DNA from: a virus
Length of the DNA: 21,135 nucleotides
IMG/VR virus record: IMGVR_UViG_3300036719_002747
Location: 1-21,135 of that record
Reading direction: 5' to 3' (one strand)
Positions 1 through 5,520 of this stretch are shown in pieces. The notes beneath the pieces are model-generated. The model was given only the letters and a program-made list of their open reading frames with translations. It ran no database searches and had not been told where the DNA came from. Within the stretch, counting starts at the first letter, position 1, and every line of letters begins with the position of its first letter. The translations under genes were made by a program, and so were the position numbers.

Positions 1-18
1 GGCCGAGGAAGGTGAGCA

Positions 19-258
19 GTGACGACGTTGTATGCCGATCTGTGGGATGCCGACGGGGGGCGGCATCGGCACACTGTCCGTCAGGTGGCCGTTCACGTGG
101 TCGACCCGCAGGAAGTGTCTGCGGTGGAGCGGGTTGTCCCGTCGGGGGTGCTCGTCCGTTTGGGTGGGGCGTCGCTTGTCCTGTCGGATGTGGCTGCCCG
201 CAGGTTGGCTGAGGTGCTGGCCGACGCGGTGCGGTCCGCACGAGGGGTGGATCTGTGA
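19..258 (+). CDS. hypothetical phage protein, 79 aa
   Basis: I do not recognise a family. The GTG start is preceded by a purine-rich GGAAGGTGAG ribosome binding site. The start overlaps a TGA at 20-22 in the usual GTGA form, so an upstream gene probably ends there; its last visible residues would be AEEGEQ. The protein is mostly beta-like in the middle and ends in a helix (roughly residues 55-75, Ala/Arg rich). No signal peptide or membrane segment is seen. Its codons end mostly in G or T. The stop overlaps the start of the next gene (GTGA, 255-258), so the two are translationally coupled. The gene itself is fairly secure, its function unknown. Confidence 0.7.
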   Translation: MTTLYADLWDADGGRHRHTVRQVAVHVVDPQEVSAVERVVPSGVLVRLGGASLVLSDVAARRLAEVLADAVRSARGVDL

Positions 259-503
259 CCGGCCCTGAGGTGGTGCCTGCCTCGTTTGCGGATGGGGTCG
301 CCGCGCTGTTCGGGGGTGGGTTGGAGGTGCTGTCCGTGAACGGCCGTCTGTTGGCCGTGTCGGCTCGGGCGCGGGTTGAGGTGGCGGACCTGCCCGTTGA
401 TTGGCGGGAGTGGTTGGAAGGGGTGTTCGATCGGGCGGGGGGTGCGCCCGTTGGGGTGTCGCTCGGCCCGATTGCCCCGCATCCGCCGTCAGGCGCCCTG
501 TAG
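255..503 (+). CDS. hypothetical phage protein, 82 aa
   Basis: The GTG start lies inside the preceding stop (GTGA). The protein is small and soluble, with hydrophobic beta-strand-like runs and Trp residues near the middle (WREWLEG), and no motif I can name. It is the last gene of the rightward pair at the left edge and converges on the minus-strand gene ending at 541. Coupling and consistent G/T-ending codons support it as real. No function can be proposed. Confidence 0.65.
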   Translation: MTGPEVVPASFADGVAALFGGGLEVLSVNGRLLAVSARARVEVADLPVDWREWLEGVFDRAGGAPVGVSLGPIAPHPPSGAL

Positions 504-533
504 GCCGTTCTCCCGGGCCGTCAAGGGTTGGGT

Positions 534-547
534 GGGGTGGTTACCCC
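534..547. terminator. possible weak hairpin between convergent genes
   Basis: GGGGT (534-538) and ACCCC (543-547) can pair around a GGTT loop, in the gap between the convergent stops at 503 and 541; the hairpin includes the stop of the minus gene. There is no U-tract. It could be a weak bidirectional terminator or chance in GC-rich DNA. Confidence 0.25.
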
Positions 548-792
548 CGTCGGCCTGAGCGGCCGTTAGACAGCGTTTCAGGGGCTGTAGCGGGGGTGGC
601 GGGTTGAAGGTCCCGTTCCGTGACCAGCCCCGCCGCCAACGCCAACACCTCCAACCGCTCCACCAACTTGCGCAGATCCGACCTGAGGACCGGCACCGGC
701 CCCGCCATCGGATCGTCCGGCCCGTCACCCAACACGCCCCGCCAGTACCGCAACGACACTCGCAACCCGTCGACCTCCGACCAGTCGCTCAC
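541..792 (-). CDS. hypothetical phage protein, 83 aa
   Basis: Last gene of the leftward operon starting at 1445. Its GTG start overlaps the previous stop (GTGA, 789-792). The first two thirds are helical, with a leucine-rich stretch (residues about 38-58, LRKLVERLEVLALAAGL) that could form a short coiled coil; the C-terminus is low-complexity Ala/Thr/Pro. No family is recognised. The tight coupling supports it being a gene. Confidence 0.65.
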   Translation of the reverse strand: MSDWSEVDGLRVSLRYWRGVLGDGPDDPMAGPVPVLRSDLRKLVERLEVLALAAGLVTERDLQPATPATAPETLSNGRSGRRG

Positions 793-1055
793 CGCTCACC
801 GTCCCGCACGTCCTGCCGCCACCGCTCCGCAGCCACCCCCGCCGCATACGTGAACACCGCAGCCACACACCCCGCCCGGTCCCGCGCCGAGAACAAGCGC
901 ATCCGCCCGTCGCTGTAATGCACCTCCACCGACACGTACCGGCCGCCGTCGACAAACTGGCCCCATCCGTCCACGTCCCCGCCGAACGACACGCGGCCCG
1001 TCGCCTCGTCCACCACGGCGGTCACCGTCGCAGCCAGCGACCACGGCTCACTCAC
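789..1055 (-). CDS. hypothetical phage protein, 88 aa
   Basis: Third gene of the leftward operon. The GTG start overlaps the stop of the zinc-ribbon gene by 8 bases (GTGAGTGA). The protein has an alternating, beta-rich first half with many Gly and Val, and a helical C-terminal third. It resembles small actinophage proteins of unknown role, but I cannot name a family. Confidence 0.7.
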   Translation of the reverse strand: MSEPWSLAATVTAVVDEATGRVSFGGDVDGWGQFVDGGRYVSVEVHYSDGRMRLFSARDRAGCVAAVFTYAAGVAAERWRQDVRDGER

Positions 1056-1194
1056 CCGTCCACCGCCACGACCGGCGACACCGCTCGCACCGCCACCAGC
1101 ACACCCGCTCCCCGCACCCCGGGGCCGTCACCCACGTGAACGCCGCCGGACCCGTCCACCGGCCGCACCCGTAGCACCGGTCCGGGAACGTCAC
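1048..1194 (-). CDS. small zinc-ribbon protein, 48 aa
   Basis: A 48-residue protein with two paired cysteine knuckles: CYGC at about residues 7-10, and CWWRCERC near residues 33-40, which offers a CxxC pair. This is the plan of a single zinc ribbon that could bind nucleic acid or protein. It starts with GTG overlapping the stop of the upstream gene (GTGA, 1191-1194), and its own stop overlaps the next start by 8 bases. Position and coupling make it convincing despite its size. The role is unknown. Confidence 0.7.
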   Translation of the reverse strand: MTFPDRCYGCGRWTGPAAFTWVTAPGCGERVCWWRCERCRRSWRWTGE

Positions 1195-1445
1195 CCGTCC
1201 ACCCGGGCCGACCAGCCCACCGGCTCACCGACAGCCTCACCGACCGTCGAATCGAACTGGGCCGTCCACCGGTCCGCCAACACCGGCGCCGCAGCAACCG
1301 CCGCAGCGAACGACCGAAAGTAAACCGGCACCGTCCGCCGACCGTGCCGCCGCTCCCGAGAGACCGTCACCCCGTCAACCGACAGCGTGTACGCCGGACC
1401 CTCCCCGTAGGTCAGATGGTTCGTGATGTAAAGGTTCGTTGCCAT
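1191..1445 (-). CDS. hypothetical phage protein, 84 aa, leaderless operon head
   Basis: First gene of the four-gene leftward operon (1445 to 541). The ATG (MATNLYIT...) has no ribosome binding site; instead a TACGAT -10 element with an upstream TGC lies 6 bases before it, so translation is probably leaderless. The protein is beta-rich at the N-terminus and Ala-rich and helical in the middle (about residues 47-58). It looks like one of the small phage proteins that display a signal or substrate as a compact beta domain, but I recognise no family. A longer reading from further upstream would run through the repeat array and is rejected. Confidence 0.75.
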   Translation of the reverse strand: MATNLYITNHLTYGEGPAYTLSVDGVTVSRERRHGRRTVPVYFRSFAAAVAAAPVLADRWTAQFDSTVGEAVGEPVGWSARVDG

Positions 1446-1451
1446 CCACCC

Positions 1452-1460
1452 ATCGTAGCA
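1452..1460 (-). promoter_or_regulatory. extended -10 for leaderless gene at 1445
   Basis: On the minus strand this reads TGC-TACGAT, ending 6 bases before the ATG. TAnnnT is the actinobacterial housekeeping -10 form, and TGn is an extended -10 element. No clear -35 is present. Confidence 0.6.
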
Positions 1461-1462
1461 CA

Positions 1463-1558
1463 CCCGCCCGACACCCGGCGAACACCCGACACCAAACACC
1501 CGACACACAATTCCGGAAACCCAACACCCGACAGTCAACACACGAAACCCGACACCGC
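1463..1558. repeat. 14-bp-period direct repeat array upstream of operon
   Basis: Three perfect copies of AACACCCGACA lie at 1481-1491, 1495-1505 and 1523-1533, with degenerate copies near 1463-1473 and 1544-1554. Offsets are 14, 28 and 21 bases, so the stretch behaves as a decayed 7/14-bp tandem repeat. It lies between the end of GP88 and the -10 of the gene at 1445, and contains no gene. On the operon's coding strand the unit is TGTCGGGTGTT. Candidate operator, iteron set or simple repeat expansion. Confidence 0.6.
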
Positions 1559-1590
1559 CGCTGTATGGGGTGGGGTTTGGCGGGGGTGTG

Positions 1591-2382
1591 TTACGGGGTT
1601 GGGGGGTCGAATAGGGTGGGTTCGGTGGGTTGTGTGTGTGTTCCGTTGGTGGGGTGGCGGGTGGTTCGTTTGTTGTTGTGTTCGGTTTGGAGGGTGGCGA
1701 AGGTGTGGGTGCCTTGGCGGGTGCGGAGGTGGGGGATGTTGTTGGTGATGACGGCGATGCGGTTGGTGGGGTGGGTGATGGCTTGGCGGTCGTCGTCGGT
1801 TTGTGGGGTGTATCCGGCGGTGATGGCGGCTTGGTGGGTGGGGAATACGTCGCAGTGGCGGTCGATGTCGCGGTTGACGAGGTGATCTTGTTTGCCGCCG
1901 AGGCTGTAGAGCCAGTGGAAGTTGGTGGGGGGGTTGGGTTCGACGAGTCGTTTGAAGCGTTCTACTTCGCGGGTGTAGCAGTAGAAGGTTACGTCGGGGG
2001 TGGCTTGGGCGATGGTGAGCCATGCGGTCAGGTAGTCGTCGGAGTAGAAGTCTCCGGCGTCGTGGATGCGTACCCACTTGCCTTCGCGGTAGCGGCGGGC
2101 GGTTAGTTCGTCGATCATGTCGGCGGTCCAGCCGGGGAGGTTGTCGACGGTTTGTTGGAGGTTGCGGGTGTGGGCGGCTTTGACGTTGGGGAAGCGGTAG
2201 GTGCCGACTCGGGCGTAGCAGAGTGATGCGCAGATTCCGGCGGCGGGGCATGTGGTGATGCGGCGGCCGTCGTCGAACGTGGCGGTGAGTGCGGGGATGG
2301 TCCAGTTGTAGATGCCGTGGGGTTTGAGTTCGCTGTTTTGGGTGAGCATGTATCGGCGGGCCACTGGGTGTGATCGTACCAT
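1591..2382 (-). CDS. phage GP88-family protein
   Basis: I recognise the phage gene product 88 (GP88) family. After a short N-terminus comes a cysteine-containing core (CPAAGICASLCYARVGTY, about residues 45-62), then a conserved helix (AAHTRNLQ), then VRIHDAGDFYSDDYL (about residues 103-117), TFYCYTREV and the C-terminal NNIPH motif. The clustered Cys, His and Asp residues suggest a metal site; the family's biochemical activity is not established. The last 40 residues are low-complexity Thr/His/Pro. Two starts are possible, 2382 or the ATG at 2349; neither has a ribosome binding site. The coding strand is strikingly A/C-rich, opposite in skew to neighbouring genes, which hints at separate ancestry. 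Confidence 0.85.
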   Translation of the reverse strand: MVRSHPVARRYMLTQNSELKPHGIYNWTIPALTATFDDGRRITTCPAAGICASLCYARVGTYRFPNVKAAHTRNLQQTVDNLPGWTADMIDELTARRYREGKWVRIHDAGDFYSDDYLTAWLTIAQATPDVTFYCYTREVERFKRLVEPNPPTNFHWLYSLGGKQDHLVNRDIDRHCDVFPTHQAAITAGYTPQTDDDRQAITHPTNRIAVITNNIPHLRTRQGTHTFATLQTEHNNKRTTRHPTNGTHTQPTEPTLFDPPTP

Positions 2383-2393
2383 GCCGGGTTGGC

Positions 2394-2399
2394 TATGCT
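2394..2399 (+). promoter_or_regulatory. -10 for leaderless gene at 2406
   Basis: TATGCT in the context GGCTATGCT lies 6 bases before the GTG start. The identical nonamer precedes the other plus-strand leaderless gene at 16564. No convincing -35. Confidence 0.5.
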
Positions 2400-2405
2400 G
2401 TGCGG

Positions 2406-2603
2406 GTGGCTGGTTGTCCGGTGGTTCGTTCGGTGTGGGTGTCGTGGGTGCGTCAGGACCCTACGGTGATGTGGGGGATCGTGTGCCGGTTGGCGGCGGG
2501 GATGGCTGCCGGACAGTCGGGGACGTTGACGGTCCGGCCGACAGTTGAACCGACTCCGGGGGTTGGGGCGGATGCCGAACTGTGGTTCACTCCGGACGGC
2601 TAG
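2406..2603 (+). CDS. small hypothetical protein, 65 aa, leaderless
   Basis: A plus-strand gene between two minus-strand genes, starting with GTG 6 bases after a TATGCT -10. The protein has a Val/Trp-rich N-terminal half, then beta-like and acidic residues, ending in LWFTPDG. No known motif and no certain membrane segment. Its TAG stop shares the palindrome CTAG (2600-2603) with the stop of the convergent gp10-like gene. Start choice rests on the promoter; in-frame codons upstream to 2370 are also open. Moderate confidence that it is expressed. Confidence 0.5.
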   Translation: MAGCPVVRSVWVSWVRQDPTVMWGIVCRLAAGMAAGQSGTLTVRPTVEPTPGVGADAELWFTPDG

Positions 2604-3097
2604 CCTTTCTGTGGTGGCCGTCCGCCGGTGTCGCCGTAGTAGTCGACGTTGCTGGTGCCGTACAGACGTTCCAACGCCCGTTTGAAGTAGTGGCGGGGTG
2701 GGACACCACGTACCCGTTTCGCGAACACCCGTCGCCCTTGGCCGTAGATCCGTTGGTTCGACTGGCCGAAGAATCGGGTGCCTCTCGGTGATGCGATCCA
2801 TGAGAGGAACCGGGCGCGTTTCGGGGTGATCCACCGGTTGAGTGGACCGTACAGGCCGGTACCAACCTCTTGGTACAGATCGTAGGGTGGTTCACCGACA
2901 GTGGATCGGAACCTGACGGACGCGGTGACCCGTGACTTGTCGGCGGTGATCCGTTGTTTGAGGAACCCGGTGTCCTTTGGGGCGAGCACCCGGATGCCTG
3001 CACGCGTGAAGTTGGCGGCCACTTCCTGCCATTGGGCTGCGCCTGCCGGAGTGTTCACTTCCTGTTTGAACCGGCGGTTCGGTCGGACGCTACCCAT
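2600..3097 (-). CDS. HK97 gp10-like head-tail or neck protein
   Basis: The protein has the signature of the HK97 gp10-like family of neck/tail-completion proteins: an N-terminal helix, then APKDTGFLKQRI (about residues 39-50) where the DTG-L motif is typical, a central YQEVGTGLYGP (about 75-85), and a C-terminal PPRHYFKRALE (about 133-143). Such proteins join the head connector to the tail tube. The ATG overlaps the upstream stop by 8 bases (ATGGGTAG). It is the last of a leftward chain of coupled genes that includes the tail-terminator-like protein, as expected for this role. The C-terminus is basic and proline-rich. Confidence 0.75.
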   Translation of the reverse strand: MGSVRPNRRFKQEVNTPAGAAQWQEVAANFTRAGIRVLAPKDTGFLKQRITADKSRVTASVRFRSTVGEPPYDLYQEVGTGLYGPLNRWITPKRARFLSWIASPRGTRFFGQSNQRIYGQGRRVFAKRVRGVPPRHYFKRALERLYGTSNVDYYGDTGGRPPQKG

Positions 3098-3311
3098 GAT
3101 GTTCCTCTAGCCATTCGACGAACGCATCCAGCACAGCGACCCACACCTCGCCGGGGAGCGTGATCGTGTGGACCCCCCGGTCGTCGTGCCGTTCCGTCAC
3201 TGACAGGTGACTGGTGCCGTCGTCGGTGTAGAACGCGGACACGTCGACCGTCCGGTTCACTGACCCGTCGGCCGCCCACTGTTCCACGTGGAGCAGATCA
3301 TCGGCTGGCAT
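3090..3311 (-). CDS. small hypothetical protein in head-tail cluster, 73 aa
   Basis: The ATG at 3311 overlaps the upstream gene by 14 bases and is preceded by GGGGA. The protein is beta-rich and acidic, with alternating charged/hydrophobic residues (about 5-50) and a C-terminal amphipathic helix VAVLDAFVEWLEEHHG. I do not recognise a family. Its place between tail-terminator-like and gp10-like genes suggests a structural or assembly role. Confidence 0.7.
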   Translation of the reverse strand: MPADDLLHVEQWAADGSVNRTVDVSAFYTDDGTSHLSVTERHDDRGVHTITLPGEVWVAVLDAFVEWLEEHHG

Positions 3312-3462
3312 CAGAGTCCCCGTCGTTTGCGTCGCCTTGCACGTCGGGGGTTGTCGCCACGTTCGCACGGATCATCGCGTCGGCGTGATCGGGTGACACC
3401 GCGACCACCCGGTTCTTTTGGAACCCGAACGCGTGAGCGGTCATCCGCACCAGTTCTAGCAT
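3298..3462 (-). CDS. small hypothetical protein, 54 aa
   Basis: The ATG lies inside the stop of the upstream tail-terminator-like gene (ATGCTAG, 7-base overlap). The first half is helical (MLELVRMTAHAFGF), the last 15 residues are acidic and low-complexity. Coupling on both sides supports a real gene. No function can be assigned. Confidence 0.6.
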   Translation of the reverse strand: MLELVRMTAHAFGFQKNRVVAVSPDHADAMIRANVATTPDVQGDANDGDSDASR

Positions 3463-3971
3463 GGCTCGCGATCCACCAGACGGACCGCCATACGGATCTC
3501 CCATCCGCCGCATCCACCGGACCGGGCGAGAGGGGTCCAGCCGTACACGACAGCCCGGCCGTACCGTTCGTTCCACGGGTGGTAGCGGAGCGCCCGCCAC
3601 AGTTCCCGCACGTCGGTGAACAGATACTCGGCGGACTCGTTTACGGTGCGGACCGATGGGGCGTTGCCGTGCTCACCGTCGAACACGGGAACACACCGGA
3701 CGACAGACACCGCATACTCGGCGAGCCAAACGTCGTCGGCGCAGTCCTGCGGGCGGAGCAGCCCCGGGATGTACGAGCCGGTGTTCGGCCACTGGTCGCC
3801 CGCAAAGTCCAGCCGTTGCAGTTCGACGGACAGGATGCCGTCACAGCAGTTTGTCCAGTCGGTGTCAGGGTTGCCAACGACAAGCCGGTCGGGGACACCA
3901 CGGTTACCCCAGTCGGTTTCGGTGGCGGCCACGTTCAGGATCGCGTCCGCCCACTCCCACGCCGTTGTCAT
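3456..3971 (-). CDS. tail-terminator-like head-tail joining protein
   Basis: It resembles a family in actinophage head-tail modules in which a first helix is followed by a CCDG-type motif (here about residues 42-45) and beta strands (LSVELQRL), then DCADDVWLAEYAVSVVRCV (about 76-94), a helical segment, and a C-terminal GGCGGWEIRMAVRLV (about 151-165). These are tail-terminator or tail-completion proteins that cap the tail tube at the neck. The ATG is followed downstream by two coupled small genes and gp10, which fits. A TAGCAT element lies 6 bases before the ATG, but its TAG is also the stop of the upstream gene, so that promoter is doubtful. Confidence 0.6.
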   Translation of the reverse strand: MTTAWEWADAILNVAATETDWGNRGVPDRLVVGNPDTDWTNCCDGILSVELQRLDFAGDQWPNTGSYIPGLLRPQDCADDVWLAEYAVSVVRCVPVFDGEHGNAPSVRTVNESAEYLFTDVRELWRALRYHPWNERYGRAVVYGWTPLARSGGCGGWEIRMAVRLVDREPC

Positions 3972-3977
3972 AGCAGG

Positions 3978-3983
3978 ATGCTA
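3978..3983 (-). promoter_or_regulatory. possible -10 for gene at 3971
   Basis: On the minus strand TAGCAT ends 6 bases before the ATG, the same spacing as the other leaderless starts. Its first three bases are the stop codon of the gene at 3981-4343, so it may be coincidental. Confidence 0.3.
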
Positions 3984-4343
3984 GTCGGCGGTTGGGCCAC
4001 TCGTAGACCGGAGTGTCGTCACTTCCTCCGGCCAGTGAGCGCCGCCGTCCTTCGCACTGGAGAACACCAGATACACGTTCCGGGCGATCGCGTCGCACGC
4101 ATCAGCCGCCTCCGCTTGCGAACTGAAAGCAGGCGTCAGGTAGGCGAGGTGCCCGCCGAGCGCGTCGTTCGGGCTGTTCAGATAGGCGACCACAAACCAG
4201 TCGCGCCCCTGCTGCGCCACGTCGATCTTCGCGACGGTCTGCGCGTTCACATAGCAGCCGTACCCGGCGATCATCACACCAGCGACCGGCCGTTGCTCCC
4301 GACCCACCGCAGCCCCCTCGGGCAGATGCAACGTGTTGCTCAT
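3981..4343 (-). CDS. hypothetical protein downstream of endolysin, 120 aa
   Basis: The ATG overlaps the endolysin stop (ATGA, 4340-4343). The protein alternates beta strands (about residues 20-60, with YGCYVNAQ and DWFVVAYL) with an Ala-rich helix (about 73-90, SQAEAADACDAIARNVY). No signal peptide or membrane segment. Translational coupling to the endolysin could reflect a lysis or tail-tip role, but I recognise no family. Confidence 0.7.
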   Translation of the reverse strand: MSNTLHLPEGAAVGREQRPVAGVMIAGYGCYVNAQTVAKIDVAQQGRDWFVVAYLNSPNDALGGHLAYLTPAFSSQAEAADACDAIARNVYLVFSSAKDGGAHWPEEVTTLRSTSGPTAD

Positions 4344-5194
4344 CCCATCAGCCTCCGCGACAGTTCGTCGGCGACGGTGCCAGCCAGCACTTCAGGCGAC
4401 ACGTCGGTCCCGGTGCCGACACCAGCCTTCACCAACTTGTCGACCGTCGACTGCGACAGTGCGTCAGCGAACCGGAGCCAGTCGTTGTCCGGCATGTTGC
4501 GGGGGATGCCGTCGACAAGCCAGCCTTCCACGTCCTTGACCGACGAGTCCTTGCCTCCGGCGGCGAGGATGAACTGGATGGCTTGCAGATGCTGCGGCGA
4601 CGGAATCCACGTGCGGGTCATAAAGTCGGTGAGCCACACCTCGTTCCTGCCCTTACCTCGGATAAGCACCATGTCTTTGTCCCCTTTCTCGGACGACGGT
4701 GGCGGGGTCGGCCCCCACCCTACGGTCAGTGGCAGACGGCCGACACCGGGGATCAGCGAGAACCCCCGTGTCCGGCGGAGCACCTGCCCGCCGTTCGCCC
4801 AGTCGGTCCCGCTCGTGTTCCCTTCCAGCGTGACCATTGATCGTGCTGCGACGTTCACGGACTCCACGATGCCGACATGCTCAATGGAGTCGCCGCCGGG
4901 TCGAAAGTCGAAGAACACAATGTCACCCGGTCGCGCCTCAGACGGCGGATACCACCAGCCCTTGCGCTTGAACCCGTTGACCCCGGCCGGGGTGTACGCC
5001 CAGTCGCGGCTAATCAGCGACCGCAGATCCTCGCCGCCGCACCGGACGTAGCACCAGTCCACCCAGATTGCACACCACGGAACCCCATTCATTCCGTACC
5101 ACGCACCGTACTTGGTGCGGTTCGATCCGGCGGGAGACTCAACGGTTCCCAGTTCGGCGGTAGCGACACGCAGGAATTCCTGCACGGTTGGCAT
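4340..5194 (-). CDS. CHAP-domain endolysin
   Basis: The first 130 residues match the CHAP amidase/endopeptidase fold, which cleaves peptidoglycan peptides: AELGTVESP near residue 13, then WCAIWVDWC with the likely nucleophile Cys41, PGDIVFFDF near 89-97, His106 in EHVGIVE and the acidic/amide pair EGN at about 124-126. A proline-rich linker follows (TPPPSSEKGDKD, about 163-174), then a C-terminal region of about 110 residues that may bind the cell wall or promote assembly. There is no signal peptide, so release would need a holin. The ATG has no ribosome binding site but a TAGGCT -10 lies 6 bases upstream, so the lysin may have its own leaderless transcript. Confidence 0.85.
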   Translation of the reverse strand: MPTVQEFLRVATAELGTVESPAGSNRTKYGAWYGMNGVPWCAIWVDWCYVRCGGEDLRSLISRDWAYTPAGVNGFKRKGWWYPPSEARPGDIVFFDFRPGGDSIEHVGIVESVNVAARSMVTLEGNTSGTDWANGGQVLRRTRGFSLIPGVGRLPLTVGWGPTPPPSSEKGDKDMVLIRGKGRNEVWLTDFMTRTWIPSPQHLQAIQFILAAGGKDSSVKDVEGWLVDGIPRNMPDNDWLRFADALSQSTVDKLVKAGVGTGTDVSPEVLAGTVADELSRRLMG

Positions 5195-5200
5195 GGCGTC

Positions 5201-5206
5201 AGCCTA
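5201..5206 (-). promoter_or_regulatory. -10 for leaderless endolysin transcript
   Basis: On the minus strand TAGGCT ends 6 bases before the endolysin ATG, in the 20-base gap after the previous gene. Here the TAG is not a stop codon of the upstream gene. Confidence 0.45.
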
Positions 5207-5214
5207 GCCGACAA

Positions 5215-5520
5215 TCACGACACGGCCGATGCTACGGCCCATGCGATCGCCTCGTGCTCCAGATGCTCCGGGTCGACATGCAACGCGGCGGCGCCAGCCA
5301 CCAACGTGATGACACCCTCAACGACAAGCAAGGTGACGACGACACCCGTCGTGTCCAACGGCGGGTAGACCGGCACCACTTCCTGCCCGGCATAGCCAGT
5401 CACGCCGATCACATCACCCGTATCCGGGTCATACATTGCGACCGTGGCAGTGCCGTCGCCGTTGTTGGTGTAAACCTCAACGAGTCGGCCGTCGCTGTCG
5501 AACGTCTGTCGGTTCATCAT
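5215..5520 (-). CDS. small protein with one predicted membrane segment, 101 aa
   Basis: The ATG overlaps the fibre stop (ATGA, 5517-5520); a second in-frame ATG follows at 5517. The first half is beta-like with DGTATVAMYDPDTGDV, then a hydrophobic stretch at about residues 59-80 (VVVTLLVVEGVITLVAGAAAL) long enough to span a membrane, then an acidic helical tail. Lying between fibre and endolysin it could help lysis or tail assembly. I recognise no holin family, and a buried hydrophobic helix is an alternative. Confidence 0.7.
   Translation of the reverse strand: MMNRQTFDSDGRLVEVYTNNGDGTATVAMYDPDTGDVIGVTGYAGQEVVPVYPPLDTTGVVVTLLVVEGVITLVAGAAALHVDPEHLEHEAIAWAVASAVS

Noticed and set aside
1630-2106. 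Plus-strand open frame with Gly/Val-rich product
   Set aside because: It lies entirely opposite GP88, and its composition (Gly, Val, Glu only in places) is the shadow of A/C-rich codons on the other strand.
3288-5051. Long plus-strand open frame of 587 codons opposite the endolysin and tail genes
   Set aside because: It is antisense to well supported genes (CHAP endolysin, tail-terminator-like protein). Its translation is Arg/Pro/Ser-rich without domains, as expected of a GC-rich shadow frame.
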